NCBI GenBank assembly: GCA_024742415.1
Contig: JANSYN010000017.1
Span: forward strand, 17,701-81,700
DNA: 64,000 bases
Reading direction: 5' to 3'
From: Gammaproteobacteria bacterium
GTDB taxonomy: Bacteria > Pseudomonadota > Gammaproteobacteria > Pseudomonadales > Halieaceae
The notes under the pieces are model-generated. The model was not told where the DNA came from. It did no database searches and was given only the letters and a program-made list of their open reading frames with translations. Each line of letters begins with the position of its first letter. The stretch's first letter is position 1. Below, piece by piece: positions 54,244 to 62,856 of this stretch. Position numbers and translations under genes: made by a program.

Positions 54244-55641
54244 TCAAACCTCACTGGAACCTGGGGCCGCTTTTCTCCAGTTTTCAAGCTGCTGAGCTGT
54301 GATACCCAAGCCAACGATAGCACCTGAGTGAAGAGACGAAAGATCTGCAAGAGCGCCAGCGGCAAATCTATCCGGCTCCTCGATGCCCTGCTCTTTGCAA
54401 AACTCCAAAATGTGCCGCTCCACGTCTTGTCCATGCAGATTATTTGCAACAACCTGGCCCATTACTTGTTTTCTTTGTTGACGGTATTGCACGCGGTAGG
54501 CATCAACTTCCCCTATCGACTCTTTAACTCCATCGTAAAGCGCACAGGAGCGCTGATATGCGTAACCAAAAACCTCTGCCATCGGCGACACATCATTTTT
54601 CTCATAGATCAGCAGCATCGCTGCGTTGTAATCCTGACGCGATATGTCGGCGAAACTGAGGGGGCATAGATTGTCTCGAATAAACGGGATATTGGAAGCG
54701 AGACGCGCGGTCCGCTTATTCACATCTTCGAATGCTTGCAGATACGACATATGAACAAGCAAGAAGAGACTTTGCTCGAAAGGATCTGTGATCTGCTTAC
54801 ACTTGAGTAAAAGGAGCTCCAGGCACTCACGAATCAAGTGTGGATTGTTGAGGGGAGTATAGGTAGACCTGCCTATATTCACTTCCATTGTCCTTATGTT
54901 CCCGCAACTGTTTGGATTCGCGAGCAGGTCTTGTGAAAGTAGGTTATGGAGATTTAGTATCGTGAACGAATTGAGTTCAATTTCTTGTGCATTTTCGACA
55001 AGAAAAAGAATGGCTTCCTTATGGTTCATGATCATGACGCTGTCTTCATGCAGCTTTCCTTCTGCCGTTATACCTTCGCGCACAAGCCTCTCCGTATCCA
55101 ATAGGCTGTAGGTGTTTCCCTCCAATCGGCTGGAGTTGTACGAAAGATCGATTAACAACCTCTCGCATATTTGTTTTGCATAGGTACCGGCAGCCACGGA
55201 TTCGTCCACACGCACGCCGATCGACTGCAATGTGTCCCTTATCTCTCTCGAGACATAAAATGTCTCATTTGGGACATAATTCTCGAGAAAATCCCTGTTA
55301 TAGGACACGATTCCACGTGAATGTGGTGGTTTTTCGAGCATCTTGAGAGCTTCCAGGCTCGATTCCGAAAAGAACGGATGTTCACTGTCCGTAATATCAG
55401 GTCCATCTGTCCCTAATTTGGCTCGGGATGCTTTTGAGACAGGATAGTACTTCGTACCCCTTCGCTCCCCAGTCTTGATCACCTGGCCAGATTGGACGAG
55501 CGCAAAAAGTCGCCTTTGTAATGTCTTGTTTTCAATAGGAAAACTGGATTTATCGGCTATTTCTCCACGACTTAGGCCTTTTGGGTTCTTCTCCAAAATA
55601 TCAAGAATTTCCTGAATCTGCTCGTTCCGTGCCTCGTTCAT
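54244..55641 (-). CDS. Fic-family protein with N-terminal winged helix and atypical active site
   Basis: The protein is 465 aa from ATG 55641 (AGGA upstream). Residues 1-75 form a winged-helix (EILEKNPKGLSRGEIADKSS, then RRLFALVQSGQVIKTGER). The self-inhibitory motif is SYNSSRLEGNTYS. The Fic loop is MSYLQAFEDVNKRTARLASN: the catalytic His is replaced by Gln and the Gly by Val. I recall a family with the L-Q-P-F-E-D-V-N-K-R variant, so this is probably normal for the group. Normal Fic proteins AMPylate targets. Here catalysis may differ or be lost. It lies between two defence systems on the same strand. Confidence 0.87.
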   Translation of the reverse strand: MNEARNEQIQEILDILEKNPKGLSRGEIADKSSFPIENKTLQRRLFALVQSGQVIKTGERRGTKYYPVSKASRAKLGTDGPDITDSEHPFFSESSLEALKMLEKPPHSRGIVSYNRDFLENYVPNETFYVSREIRDTLQSIGVRVDESVAAGTYAKQICERLLIDLSYNSSRLEGNTYSLLDTERLVREGITAEGKLHEDSVMIMNHKEAILFLVENAQEIELNSFTILNLHNLLSQDLLANPNSCGNIRTMEVNIGRSTYTPLNNPHLIRECLELLLLKCKQITDPFEQSLFLLVHMSYLQAFEDVNKRTARLASNIPFIRDNLCPLSFADISRQDYNAAMLLIYEKNDVSPMAEVFGYAYQRSCALYDGVKESIGEVDAYRVQYRQQRKQVMGQVVANNLHGQDVERHILEFCKEQGIEEPDRFAAGALADLSSLHSGAIVGLGITAQQLENWRKAAPGSSEV

Positions 55642-55643
55642 GT

Positions 55644-55681
55644 CTGTCCTATATACTGTCCTTTTATCCAACTATCTGTCC
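55644..55681 (-). promoter_or_regulatory. Three direct GGACAG repeats upstream of the Fic gene
   Basis: On the minus strand GGACAG occurs at 55676-55681, 55656-55661 and 55644-55649, spaced 20 and 12 bp, each preceded by an A/T-rich stretch. They lie immediately before the Fic start codon. Since the Fic protein has a winged-helix domain, the repeats may be its own operator. Confidence 0.5.
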
Positions 55682-55786
55682 TTTATTGAATTTAGGGACA
55701 TTACTTGGAAACATCAAGTCCTTTCTGGCGCAACCGCCAATTCAAGTTCAGAACCTCCCAGCCGCCAAAAAAGGAGGAGGGCCACG

Positions 55787-58700
55787 TTAGGTGAAATCCT
55801 CACCATAGTGGGTAAAGGCTATCGTGGAGGAGTCATGGTCGATTCGGGAAATCAACAGCCCTGACAAACTCTTGGGGAAGCTCTCCTTCAGCACCCCAAG
55901 GCGAACGAAATCCCTGGAAAGCAAAATGTTTCGGCCATCATCTTCGATATGAAGCCTCAAAAAGGTTTCCTGGCTCACGTCAGCAGCGTCGTCCCATATG
56001 GGGTTCCCGACATATTCCTGCTTTCTCCAAATACGGCTGGCGGGCCTAGAAACTGTGCTTGTGAAATCCTGCCACAATGGGGCTGTTTCATTCGTCGGCC
56101 AGTGTCCAGCCTCGAATAATGAGCGCACCTCCTCTGATGCAAGCCAAGCCCTAAGGCCAGCGCTATCCACAAATGTGGCTCCTGTACTCTCTATAGCGCT
56201 GATCGCAGCAATTCTAGAAGAAAACCCAGACTGCATAAGCACCGATGCGGCAATATTGAGTGTGCCCGTTTCGAGAGCAGGGACGGCCAACGAGAGCTCA
56301 AAATCATCGATCGAGAAGTCACCCACTCGATCTTGATTTGCTTGAGCCCGGACTCGAATGGCCTCCATGCCCCAGGGGAGTCGATAGACAAATGCGTCCT
56401 CAACAAAATCCAAGATATACGAAGATGAATCGGGGGAAATATCACTTATCTTTTGTCCTTGAAGCCAGCCGGACAACAACTCTACCCAATTGTCAGGGAT
56501 ATCTTTTGGTGCAAAGGGCGGTATCTCGAAGAGTATTTCGGCAATCCTGATGTAAGCCGCGATGGAATTTTGCGCCTCCCCGGCAGCGAGCGCAGCGTTC
56601 ACCAGAACAAGGCACTCATTGGCCTCATCGGCAACAGCGTCCAATTGGTGTCCGGAGGATAACCCTATACCAGCGAGGTAGTACCCCTTCCTCTGGGCAC
56701 TGGTAGAGCTGCTCCAAATGTATGAGGCACGCTCTTTAATAAGAGTGTCGCACACGCGTCGAACCTCCTCACTCCGCCGGTTAAGTCGCCGCTCCCACAG
56801 TGAAGATGCCAGTACACGGTCTAATTCTTCTGCTAATTGCTCCACAGGAATGTCGTACTCACCTAGAAGATTCAATATCGACGTATCCAAAAAAGCTAAG
56901 TGCTTCTCCCACTGCGATTTGGCTAACTCCGTCGATTCAACCGATTCATTGGCTACTGTGGGAAACTCCCAGGTAGGAGCATTATTCAAAACATAGTGAA
57001 GTAGCTGGTCCATCGGCGCCTTTCCTCCCAACGCAGCCTGCATCCGGACGAGGAGTGAAACAACAAGCCGAAAAAGTCCACTTTCGAGCGACAATGCTTC
57101 TGCTTCACTCTTCAGGGCCTTCCAATCCCTCCGTCGCTTTGCTACCTCATCAAACATCGGATGCAATATCAGCCCTTCAACGTCCACAAATGCTCGCCCA
57201 GCGCGGCCAATAATGTTCTTGAACTCGGGTGCTTTTATGAGCTCTCTATTCCTGTGCAGCGAGTGAAAGAGAATCGTTGTGGCAGATAAATTGAGACCCT
57301 GAGCGAGGGTTGGGGAGGAGACGGTGACTTGCAAGATACCTGCCCGTAATAGCCGCTCCACCTCCCGGCGGAACGGAGTAGGCAAAGAGCCATGGTGTAC
57401 GGCGACTCCCAATTTCAAGCACTTTAGAATCGGATGATCTCTTCCTAACCATTCTTCTCCGGCAGAAAGGGCAAGCTGAATGGCGGGTTCATTTTCGGGA
57501 AGTAGGGGCTGAATAAAGCCTTGTCGATGAGCGGTGATTATTCTGTCTGCATATGGCTCCACGGACTTTTTCAAGGGGCAGAAAATCAACACAGAATGCC
57601 CCTCAGCTAGAAGCTTCCAAGTGGCGGCGATGACGAGCTCGTGCTGGTCTTTGGGAAAATCGAGCCGACGTTGGGTTGTTTGGGGCGGCATTGCCTCGAT
57701 GTAAGTAGGCACAAAGGAGCGTTCTTCGCCTATATTGAGTTCAAGCCATGCTCTGTTGTGATCATTCTGCCAGCGCAATTCGCCGAAGCGTAGCCGTGTG
57801 GGTCGCCAATCCGAAACAATCGCTTCGCCTTCCTCATCTCGGCGCAGCCAGGCAACGAAATCCTCAAACTCATCACCATCAGGAAGAATAGCTGATAGAC
57901 AGACCACCCGCCTTGTATGAGCATCTGGCCGTTTCAATAATCTCTGGATCTGTGTTTCGTAACGAATTTCTCTTTCGTTTAGGCCAATCATATGCCCCTC
58001 GTCGAGAACGATAAGGCCAACATCATCCAAAATATCCGGTTCATTTCGGAGGGCAAAGTCAATTTTTTCAGGCGTAGCCACAACGATATGGCTTCCCTTC
58101 ATTGCATCTTGCTCGTATCTGCTGGTTCCTATGCTTCCATAAAGCGTTGAAATCGAAAATCCCAGCGGCGAGAAAGTCTTTTCCAAGCTGACCTCTGTCT
58201 GCGCAGAAAGCGCCCGTAGAGGCGTGACAAATATCACCCGCCGTCCTCCGGCAAGACACCGAAGAATAGCCAGCTCCGCAATCCGTGTTTTTCCCGCACT
58301 CGTGGGCAACGATGCGACCAAATTGTCGCTTTCGTCAATAGATCGGATCGCTGCCTCTAATTGGGAGGGCCACAACTCGATCTCGGACTTTGCTCGACAG
58401 TACAGCGATGCAATGAAGAGCGATCTCAACTCATCCCATGCAGGCAACTGGTTTCCCGGAATCAGGGGTAATACGCTATGGAAGCTGGTGCTCCAGAGAT
58501 CAGACAGAAGCTTAATAGCCAACCTATGAGCCCACCACTGTGTAACGAGGCCAAGCTCACTGCTGCTCTCCAGACCTATATGCATCTTCTCAATACAGTC
58601 GTGATAGAGCGCATTCTCACCCGTTTCCAAGTACAGAAGAAAGGTGCCTAGTGCGGCGTGAAAGCTCTCAGTTAGCGCAAGATCGATAGCTTCAAAATGG

Positions 58701-59293
58701 GCTGATACTTCGCCGTCTTCAAAGCCTTCTTCGTCAGATAGCACTTCTGCCACCTCAATCTCATCCTCTAGTAAAGTGAGCAAGCTATCATCCGAAACTC
58801 GCTCACTTCCGCACCAACTACGCACCTGTGCATCAAGCGTGTCCAACGATCGACGCATTAACATCGATAGCGCATCTTCTAACGCAGATGTATTGGAATC
58901 ATCGCTAAGCTTCGCTAGAAGCGAATATGCTCTCGCAGAAAACCTCCCTAGGTGGAAGGCACAGGCTGCGACGGTAATGTGAAAACCATACTCTGGATTG
59001 CGCCGATCGCCATTAGCGACTGCAGCTTCAATTGAATTACCCGCTTGCTCGAAGCCGCTTCGAACTACATTTGCATCTCCGTTACTGTCTCCAAGCTGCA
59101 GCGACAATGAAAGGAGCCCGTAACCATAAGACAGTAAGTTGTACCCGAGGGCCTTGGGATAGTTCGGATGACCTTCGGGCAAGATTCCTTCCCTCATGAT
59201 CATTGATCGGCTTTGGCCTTTTGCCAGAAGATCTTGACGAAAACCGACTTCCAGGGCCTCAGTAATAGCAGCCTCTAGTTCTTCGGGGCTCAT
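55787..59293 (-). CDS. hamB: Superfamily 2 helicase of a Hachiman-like defence system (HamB)
   Basis: The protein is 1168 aa. The N-terminal 300 residues are a helical region with no recognised domain. The helicase core has motif I SLPTSAGKTRIAELAIL (near 330), motif II VGLIVLDEGHMIG (DEGH, near 430), VVCLSAILPDGDEF (motif III) and VSSPTLAQGLNLSATTILF. Motif VI is KNIIGRAGRAFVDVEGL (near 690). A long C-terminal helical domain follows. Its start overlaps the stop of the upstream gene (ATGA), as in Hachiman pairs. It would translocate on DNA and restrain or activate HamA. The size exceeds typical HamB, so AbpB-like systems are an alternative. Confidence 0.82.
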   Translation of the reverse strand: MSPEELEAAITEALEVGFRQDLLAKGQSRSMIMREGILPEGHPNYPKALGYNLLSYGYGLLSLSLQLGDSNGDANVVRSGFEQAGNSIEAAVANGDRRNPEYGFHITVAACAFHLGRFSARAYSLLAKLSDDSNTSALEDALSMLMRRSLDTLDAQVRSWCGSERVSDDSLLTLLEDEIEVAEVLSDEEGFEDGEVSAHFEAIDLALTESFHAALGTFLLYLETGENALYHDCIEKMHIGLESSSELGLVTQWWAHRLAIKLLSDLWSTSFHSVLPLIPGNQLPAWDELRSLFIASLYCRAKSEIELWPSQLEAAIRSIDESDNLVASLPTSAGKTRIAELAILRCLAGGRRVIFVTPLRALSAQTEVSLEKTFSPLGFSISTLYGSIGTSRYEQDAMKGSHIVVATPEKIDFALRNEPDILDDVGLIVLDEGHMIGLNEREIRYETQIQRLLKRPDAHTRRVVCLSAILPDGDEFEDFVAWLRRDEEGEAIVSDWRPTRLRFGELRWQNDHNRAWLELNIGEERSFVPTYIEAMPPQTTQRRLDFPKDQHELVIAATWKLLAEGHSVLIFCPLKKSVEPYADRIITAHRQGFIQPLLPENEPAIQLALSAGEEWLGRDHPILKCLKLGVAVHHGSLPTPFRREVERLLRAGILQVTVSSPTLAQGLNLSATTILFHSLHRNRELIKAPEFKNIIGRAGRAFVDVEGLILHPMFDEVAKRRRDWKALKSEAEALSLESGLFRLVVSLLVRMQAALGGKAPMDQLLHYVLNNAPTWEFPTVANESVESTELAKSQWEKHLAFLDTSILNLLGEYDIPVEQLAEELDRVLASSLWERRLNRRSEEVRRVCDTLIKERASYIWSSSTSAQRKGYYLAGIGLSSGHQLDAVADEANECLVLVNAALAAGEAQNSIAAYIRIAEILFEIPPFAPKDIPDNWVELLSGWLQGQKISDISPDSSSYILDFVEDAFVYRLPWGMEAIRVRAQANQDRVGDFSIDDFELSLAVPALETGTLNIAASVLMQSGFSSRIAAISAIESTGATFVDSAGLRAWLASEEVRSLFEAGHWPTNETAPLWQDFTSTVSRPASRIWRKQEYVGNPIWDDAADVSQETFLRLHIEDDGRNILLSRDFVRLGVLKESFPKSLSGLLISRIDHDSSTIAFTHYGEDFT

Positions 59294-60051
59294 TGCTCAT
59301 CACCAACTTGCGCAAAAACTTCCCCAATAATCGTTGTGTGTGATGATGAATAGACGGCAACCGTATTCTGGTAGATATTTCCATCGTAGGAAGTCTGATC
59401 GGTCTTCAGGTAATCCTCCGGGTCGTTAGAGCTATATGTGAACAGCATGTGTTCTACTTGGTCATCGTCCAACTCAAGTCCCGACTGAAACTCCAAGATC
59501 TGATCTGCCTTATCCTCCTCACCTCCTTCATACAATCTATCGGCGACAAATCCGAGAGAATGGGGCGAGGGGCGCCCATCGTGGGTATCGAGCGCTTCTC
59601 TCGCCGTATCTACTACGCTTTGCGAGAGCTTCTGTCTGCTCTTCGCTTCCACCTTCAAAAAGGCGATGTCCTCCCCATCTTGCTCCGGGAAATATACCCC
59701 GATGGCGTCATCCCCCCTCATCGACATATTGCGATGGTCTTTCCAACACAACCGATTTATCGGCGCTTCAAACTCTAACTGGCTGTTCACATACTCTGTA
59801 GCGATGATCTCACCGAGATCTCCCGACATGATGCTCTTCGAGGTTGGCAATTTCTCCGCCAGATAGGCCGCAGCTTTTGGTTTCCCAAGGCGGGCTAGTA
59901 CGGTCGCATAATTTGACGCGAGATGGCTGGGTACGACCGAAGCCAGCTGATCGATGGCTTCATCTTCATCTGTGATCTCAAGTAGCGTAATACCATATCC
60001 ATTTTCGTTGTGTTCAACACCTTGCGTCCATTTCACAAAATCAACCCCCAT
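59290..60051 (-). CDS. hamA: Nuclease-like partner of the helicase (HamA/DUF1837-like)
   Basis: The 253-aa protein has GGGAG upstream of ATG 60051. The core has SGDLGEIIATEYVNSQL (Glu81), WKDHRNMSMRGDDAIGVYF (Asp114/Asp115) and FLKVEAKSRQ (Glu135-x-Lys137). This is a PD-(D/E)xK nuclease arrangement and matches the HamA DUF1837 layout by eye. Coupled translation with a large SF2 helicase gives the Hachiman or AbpAB architecture. In Hachiman, HamA degrades DNA after HamB releases it on phage damage. The family assignment needs a profile search. It is the first gene of the defence run. Confidence 0.75.
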   Translation of the reverse strand: MGVDFVKWTQGVEHNENGYGITLLEITDEDEAIDQLASVVPSHLASNYATVLARLGKPKAAAYLAEKLPTSKSIMSGDLGEIIATEYVNSQLEFEAPINRLCWKDHRNMSMRGDDAIGVYFPEQDGEDIAFLKVEAKSRQKLSQSVVDTAREALDTHDGRPSPHSLGFVADRLYEGGEEDKADQILEFQSGLELDDDQVEHMLFTYSSNDPEDYLKTDQTSYDGNIYQNTVAVYSSSHTTIIGEVFAQVGDEQ

Positions 60052-60282
60052 TAACTACGCTCCCTATATTCCATTTGCGCCAACTGTAGCTCGCGCGGCA
60101 TACACTTTTTAGACTAAGTAAAGACGCATAGCCATCACGATTGACTGAACGCTCATATTATAGGCATTCGAAGCAAACAGGATTCGCTGATTCCGCTCAA
60201 GAAAATAGTTTTTAGGTACAAGGTGGGCTAAAAACCTGCGTGTGACCTATAGGTCGGCCAGTAGCACATGATTAGCGGGATT

Positions 60283-60357
60283 TTACGCGGCGTTTCTTGC
60301 CACAAATTTGCCACAAGTCGGTTCAGAGCGATTCAGAGAAGCTAGGAAAACTGCGGC
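60283..60357 (-). pseudogene. Relic 3' end of another tyrosine integrase
   Basis: Twenty-four codons ending at TAA 60283-60285 read, near the end, TCGKFVARNAA. The intact integrase at 60519 ends SCGKSVASGG. The DNA at 60296-60316 matches 60529-60549 at 19 of 21 positions (CTTGCCACA-ATTTGCCACA core). The frame is closed upstream by a stop codon. This suggests a former integrase gene lost by deletion at the same site. Confidence 0.48.
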
Positions 60358-60445
60358 TTACAGCGGAGGGCAAATTCAACCAAAATTTGGAGAAAAATCG
60401 GCCATTATGGTAAGTGGAGGGTAGTTAAGTAGTTGATATTGTTGA

Positions 60446-60491
60446 TGGAGCGGGCGACCGGGATCGAACCGGCATATTCAGCTTGGAAGGC
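60446..60491 (-). other. 3' fragment of tRNA-Gly(TCC): attachment-site scar
   Basis: On the minus strand the segment reads from the anticodon loop (GCCTTCCAAGC) through the T-arm (CCGGTTCGATCCCGG) to the acceptor end (CGCCCGCTCCA). The 5' half is not a tRNA, so it is not functional. It lies 28 bp from the stop codon of the integrase gene. That is the usual position of an attL/attR site for integrases that target tRNA-Gly. The remaining sequence in 60052-60518 holds the relic integrase end and a 12-bp palindrome (GACCTATAGGTC, 60244-60255). Confidence 0.83.
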
Positions 60492-60518
60492 TTATAAGGA
60501 TTGAGTAATAACAAGGTG

Positions 60519-61718
60519 TTAACCACCGCTTGCCACAGATTTGCCACAGCTTTTTAGCACAGAATCCGCCAGTGCATTCGCAGCATCCTTGTGGGCCTGT
60601 TCATTTCCTCTTATCAGATGCCCATAGTTATTGAATGTAATCTCGATCTTCGAATGACCCATGACTTTCTGGATGTACTTGAAGTCCTGGTTGCTCTCAA
60701 TCAGCTTTGAAGCGTAGTAGTGACGGAGGCTATACATCGAATATCTTGGCCTGCGGTGTCCATTTTCATCCGTCTGCATCAGATCTGCTTCGCGCATCAA
60801 AGGGAGCCATGCATTATAAAAAAGATTGGTAAGGAGCATGGGCTTTCCGCCTGCGGTCCCAAAGAGTAGATCATCGTCCTCGAAACATCCCAGATCCCGC
60901 CATTCATGAAGCATGTCTGACACAACATTTGGTAGCGCAATCTCGCGTTTGGCCGCCCTTGATTTCACAGGCCCGACAATGCCTGTTTTATCCGCGCGCT
61001 GCGTTATAGTCACAGCATGAGGACCTAGATTGCGGCTCGGCAGGCCTCTATATTCGGATGGCCGCATACCGGAGAAACCAGCGAGGTAAAGCATCGGACG
61101 ATATTTCCGCCAGGCCTCGCGCTTTTGGGAGTGAACAGAGCTCGCAAGCATGTCGATTGCCTCATAGAGCTCGCTCATCTCAAAATCACTTGGGATTTCC
61201 ACTTCTTTGTCTTCATAACGCCCACCCGATTTGATACTAATCCCTGCTGCGGGATCGTTTTTCGAATAACCCTGCAGCATCATTTCCAGTAACACGGAAT
61301 GGAAAGAAGATAGGCAACGCCGCGCGAGATCTCGACTCTTGTTTTCAAGAAGCCAGCAACGAAAGGAGATGATATCGGTTGGTAACAATTCGTGAACGTA
61401 TTTCCCCCACGGATATTCGCAAATAGTTTTAGCGCGGCGTCGATATTCGACCATGGTCTGTGGCTCTACCTTCTCTCGCCCATCCCGACCAACGTTTTCA
61501 CACACGTTCAACCAGAGATCTACTGCATCGAAGACGCTGATGGGTCTACGGATTCCGAATTCTCCTGTTCCTTCCACGACTCTTTCAGCGCGAAAGCGCT
61601 TGGCGGCCTTTAGAGTATTGAATGACTTAAAGGCGTAACCAGACTTGGTCACGTTCGAGGGGTAGCGCACTTGGTAGGTCGTGCCGGTCTTACCTGTTCT
61701 TTTTCTTATATCGGACAT
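60519..61718 (-). CDS. Site-specific tyrosine integrase next to the tRNA-Gly scar
   Basis: The full-length 399-aa integrase has an N-terminal arm-binding part (GTTYQVRYPSNVTKSGYAFK), a core-binding domain, and the catalytic residues: Arg in GFSGMRPSEYRGLPS, YSLRHYYASKL, GHSKIEITFNNYGHL (His and Tyr nucleophile). It lies 28 bp from the tRNA-Gly fragment, so it is the likely enzyme for that attachment site. It is last in a small operon of three minus-strand genes. Its 3' end shares a near-identical 21-bp stretch with a relic upstream. Confidence 0.96.
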   Translation of the reverse strand: MSDIRKRTGKTGTTYQVRYPSNVTKSGYAFKSFNTLKAAKRFRAERVVEGTGEFGIRRPISVFDAVDLWLNVCENVGRDGREKVEPQTMVEYRRRAKTICEYPWGKYVHELLPTDIISFRCWLLENKSRDLARRCLSSFHSVLLEMMLQGYSKNDPAAGISIKSGGRYEDKEVEIPSDFEMSELYEAIDMLASSVHSQKREAWRKYRPMLYLAGFSGMRPSEYRGLPSRNLGPHAVTITQRADKTGIVGPVKSRAAKREIALPNVVSDMLHEWRDLGCFEDDDLLFGTAGGKPMLLTNLFYNAWLPLMREADLMQTDENGHRRPRYSMYSLRHYYASKLIESNQDFKYIQKVMGHSKIEITFNNYGHLIRGNEQAHKDAANALADSVLKSCGKSVASGG

Positions 61719-61749
61719 TCTTATTCATAGCGCGGCGTATACTCTGAAA

Positions 61750-61995
61750 TCAATAAAATTCTGGTGCAAGAGCGCTGTTTTCCGCCGCTATTTGACGATT
61801 GAAATATATCTCTAGAAGGGTATTGCGTTCAATTTTCAACTTTTTGTCGATGGGATCGATGAAGAACGGTAGTTTCCGTCGGCCATGACCATCCATCTCT
61901 GCAGCACGCTGCATCTGGCGCTTGTTGAGGTTTATCCCAATCTCTAAAAGAGCTGATCGAGCTTGCTCAAGATCCAAATAGCATGGTTTTGGCAT
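61750..61995 (-). CDS. Small basic protein upstream of the integrase (81 aa)
   Basis: ATG 61995 has AAGGA 7 nt upstream. The product has ARSALLEIGINLNKRQMQRA, then GHGRRKLPFFIDPIDKKLKI, then a helix with EIYFNRQIAA. Size, charge and position before the integrase fit an excisionase or directionality factor, but no motif proves it. It starts 22 bp after the neighbouring small gene and stops 31 bp before the integrase start. Confidence 0.62.
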   Translation of the reverse strand: MPKPCYLDLEQARSALLEIGINLNKRQMQRAAEMDGHGRRKLPFFIDPIDKKLKIERNTLLEIYFNRQIAAENSALAPEFY

Positions 61996-62017
61996 ATCCA
62001 ATCCTTTCCAGAGTCTC

Positions 62018-62257
62018 TCATAGCTCGTAGTCGTCGGCAGCGCAGCGATACGGACCATTACAAAAAATCACTTGTACTTCCTTTCCATGTACATCACGGC
62101 AGTAGATCTCATCTCCAAAACCGTTGGTCGGAGTGATGTATAGGGCCACTTTTTTGGAATGGCGAACCGAATACTGATCCTCGAGCTCAAGTAGCTGCTC
62201 AAAGATTGCCTGTCGTAAGGCGGGTATAGAGAGTTCGCCCTGAAATTTAATTTTCAT
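62018..62257 (-). CDS. Small hypothetical protein in the integrase operon (79 aa)
   Basis: From ATG 62257 (CGGAG upstream) the product has 79 aa: MKIKFQGELSIPALRQAIF, then RHSKKVALYITPTNGFGDEI and KEVQVIFCNGPYRCAADDYE. The family is not recognised. Mixed alpha/beta with two Cys. It is the first gene of the minus-strand unit leading to the integrase. The 230-bp gap to the divergent gene at 62488 must hold its promoter. Confidence 0.6.
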   Translation of the reverse strand: MKIKFQGELSIPALRQAIFEQLLELEDQYSVRHSKKVALYITPTNGFGDEIYCRDVHGKEVQVIFCNGPYRCAADDYEL

Positions 62258-62487
62258 GCGAATGACTCCGCAACAGGGTTACTTTTTCATAATACAACTC
62301 AAAGTATTAAGAAATGCTTTACGTGTCCAAACAGTAGCTTCGTCGTACATGCCCGAAAGCGAGGTAAGTTCGAGGCGCGCCACGTGAGCTTGCAGGTATC
62401 TTCTCTACTCGGTTTTCTTCGAGGCAGATCCATGACTAAACCCGAGGGTCAACCGACCCCGATATCGGCGAAGCTCCATCAGCTGGC

Positions 62488-62856
62488 ATGACAACGATCC
62501 ACTTCTTGCCACGGCTGATCCGAATGCGTGATGCACCCAGATATCTGGGTATGGACCGGCATGCGTTTTCGGAGCTTGTAAGGCCCTTTCTTACGGAAAT
62601 TCCCATCGGAATCCAGGGAATCGCCTTCGACCGCCTTGAAATGGACGCGTGGGTAGAAGATTATGTGAGGTGCAACGGGCGTCGTCCGAAACCCCACAAA
62701 GTGGAGGACGACGTATGTCAAAACGCAACCAAATGCCAGGGCTCCGTCTCAAAGGCGGTATCTGGCAAATTGAGAAAAGATGTAAACATGTCGAGGGCGG
62801 CTGGCTCCGTGAAAGCACGGGAGAAGCTAGCCGAGCTGAGGCAGAAAAATACCTGA
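62488..62856 (+). CDS. AlpA/excisionase-like DNA-binding protein
   Basis: The product has 122 aa. The N-terminal 60 residues (RLIRMRDAPRYLGMDRHAFS, then IPIGIQGIAFDRLEMDAW) match the winged-helix layout of AlpA/excisionase-type proteins, which choose the DNA-binding residue from 'RLIRxxDAxxYLGMxR'. The C-terminal half is Lys/Arg-rich and overlaps the integrase gene by 142 bp in another frame. From memory, this pair occurs in many gammaproteobacterial islands. It may control excision or the integrase. Confidence 0.68.
   Translation: MTTIHFLPRLIRMRDAPRYLGMDRHAFSELVRPFLTEIPIGIQGIAFDRLEMDAWVEDYVRCNGRRPKPHKVEDDVCQNATKCQGSVSKAVSGKLRKDVNMSRAAGSVKAREKLAELRQKNT

Noticed and set aside
54093..54452. 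119-codon minus-strand open frame between the Fic and TIR-APAZ genes
   Set aside because: Most of it overlaps the 3' end of the Fic gene in another frame, with no protein-like features. Only its end may matter for reinitiation.
60446..60520. Complete tRNA-Gly gene
   Set aside because: No 5' acceptor partner for CGCCCGC is present, and the D-arm side is replaced by unrelated sequence and the integrase tail.
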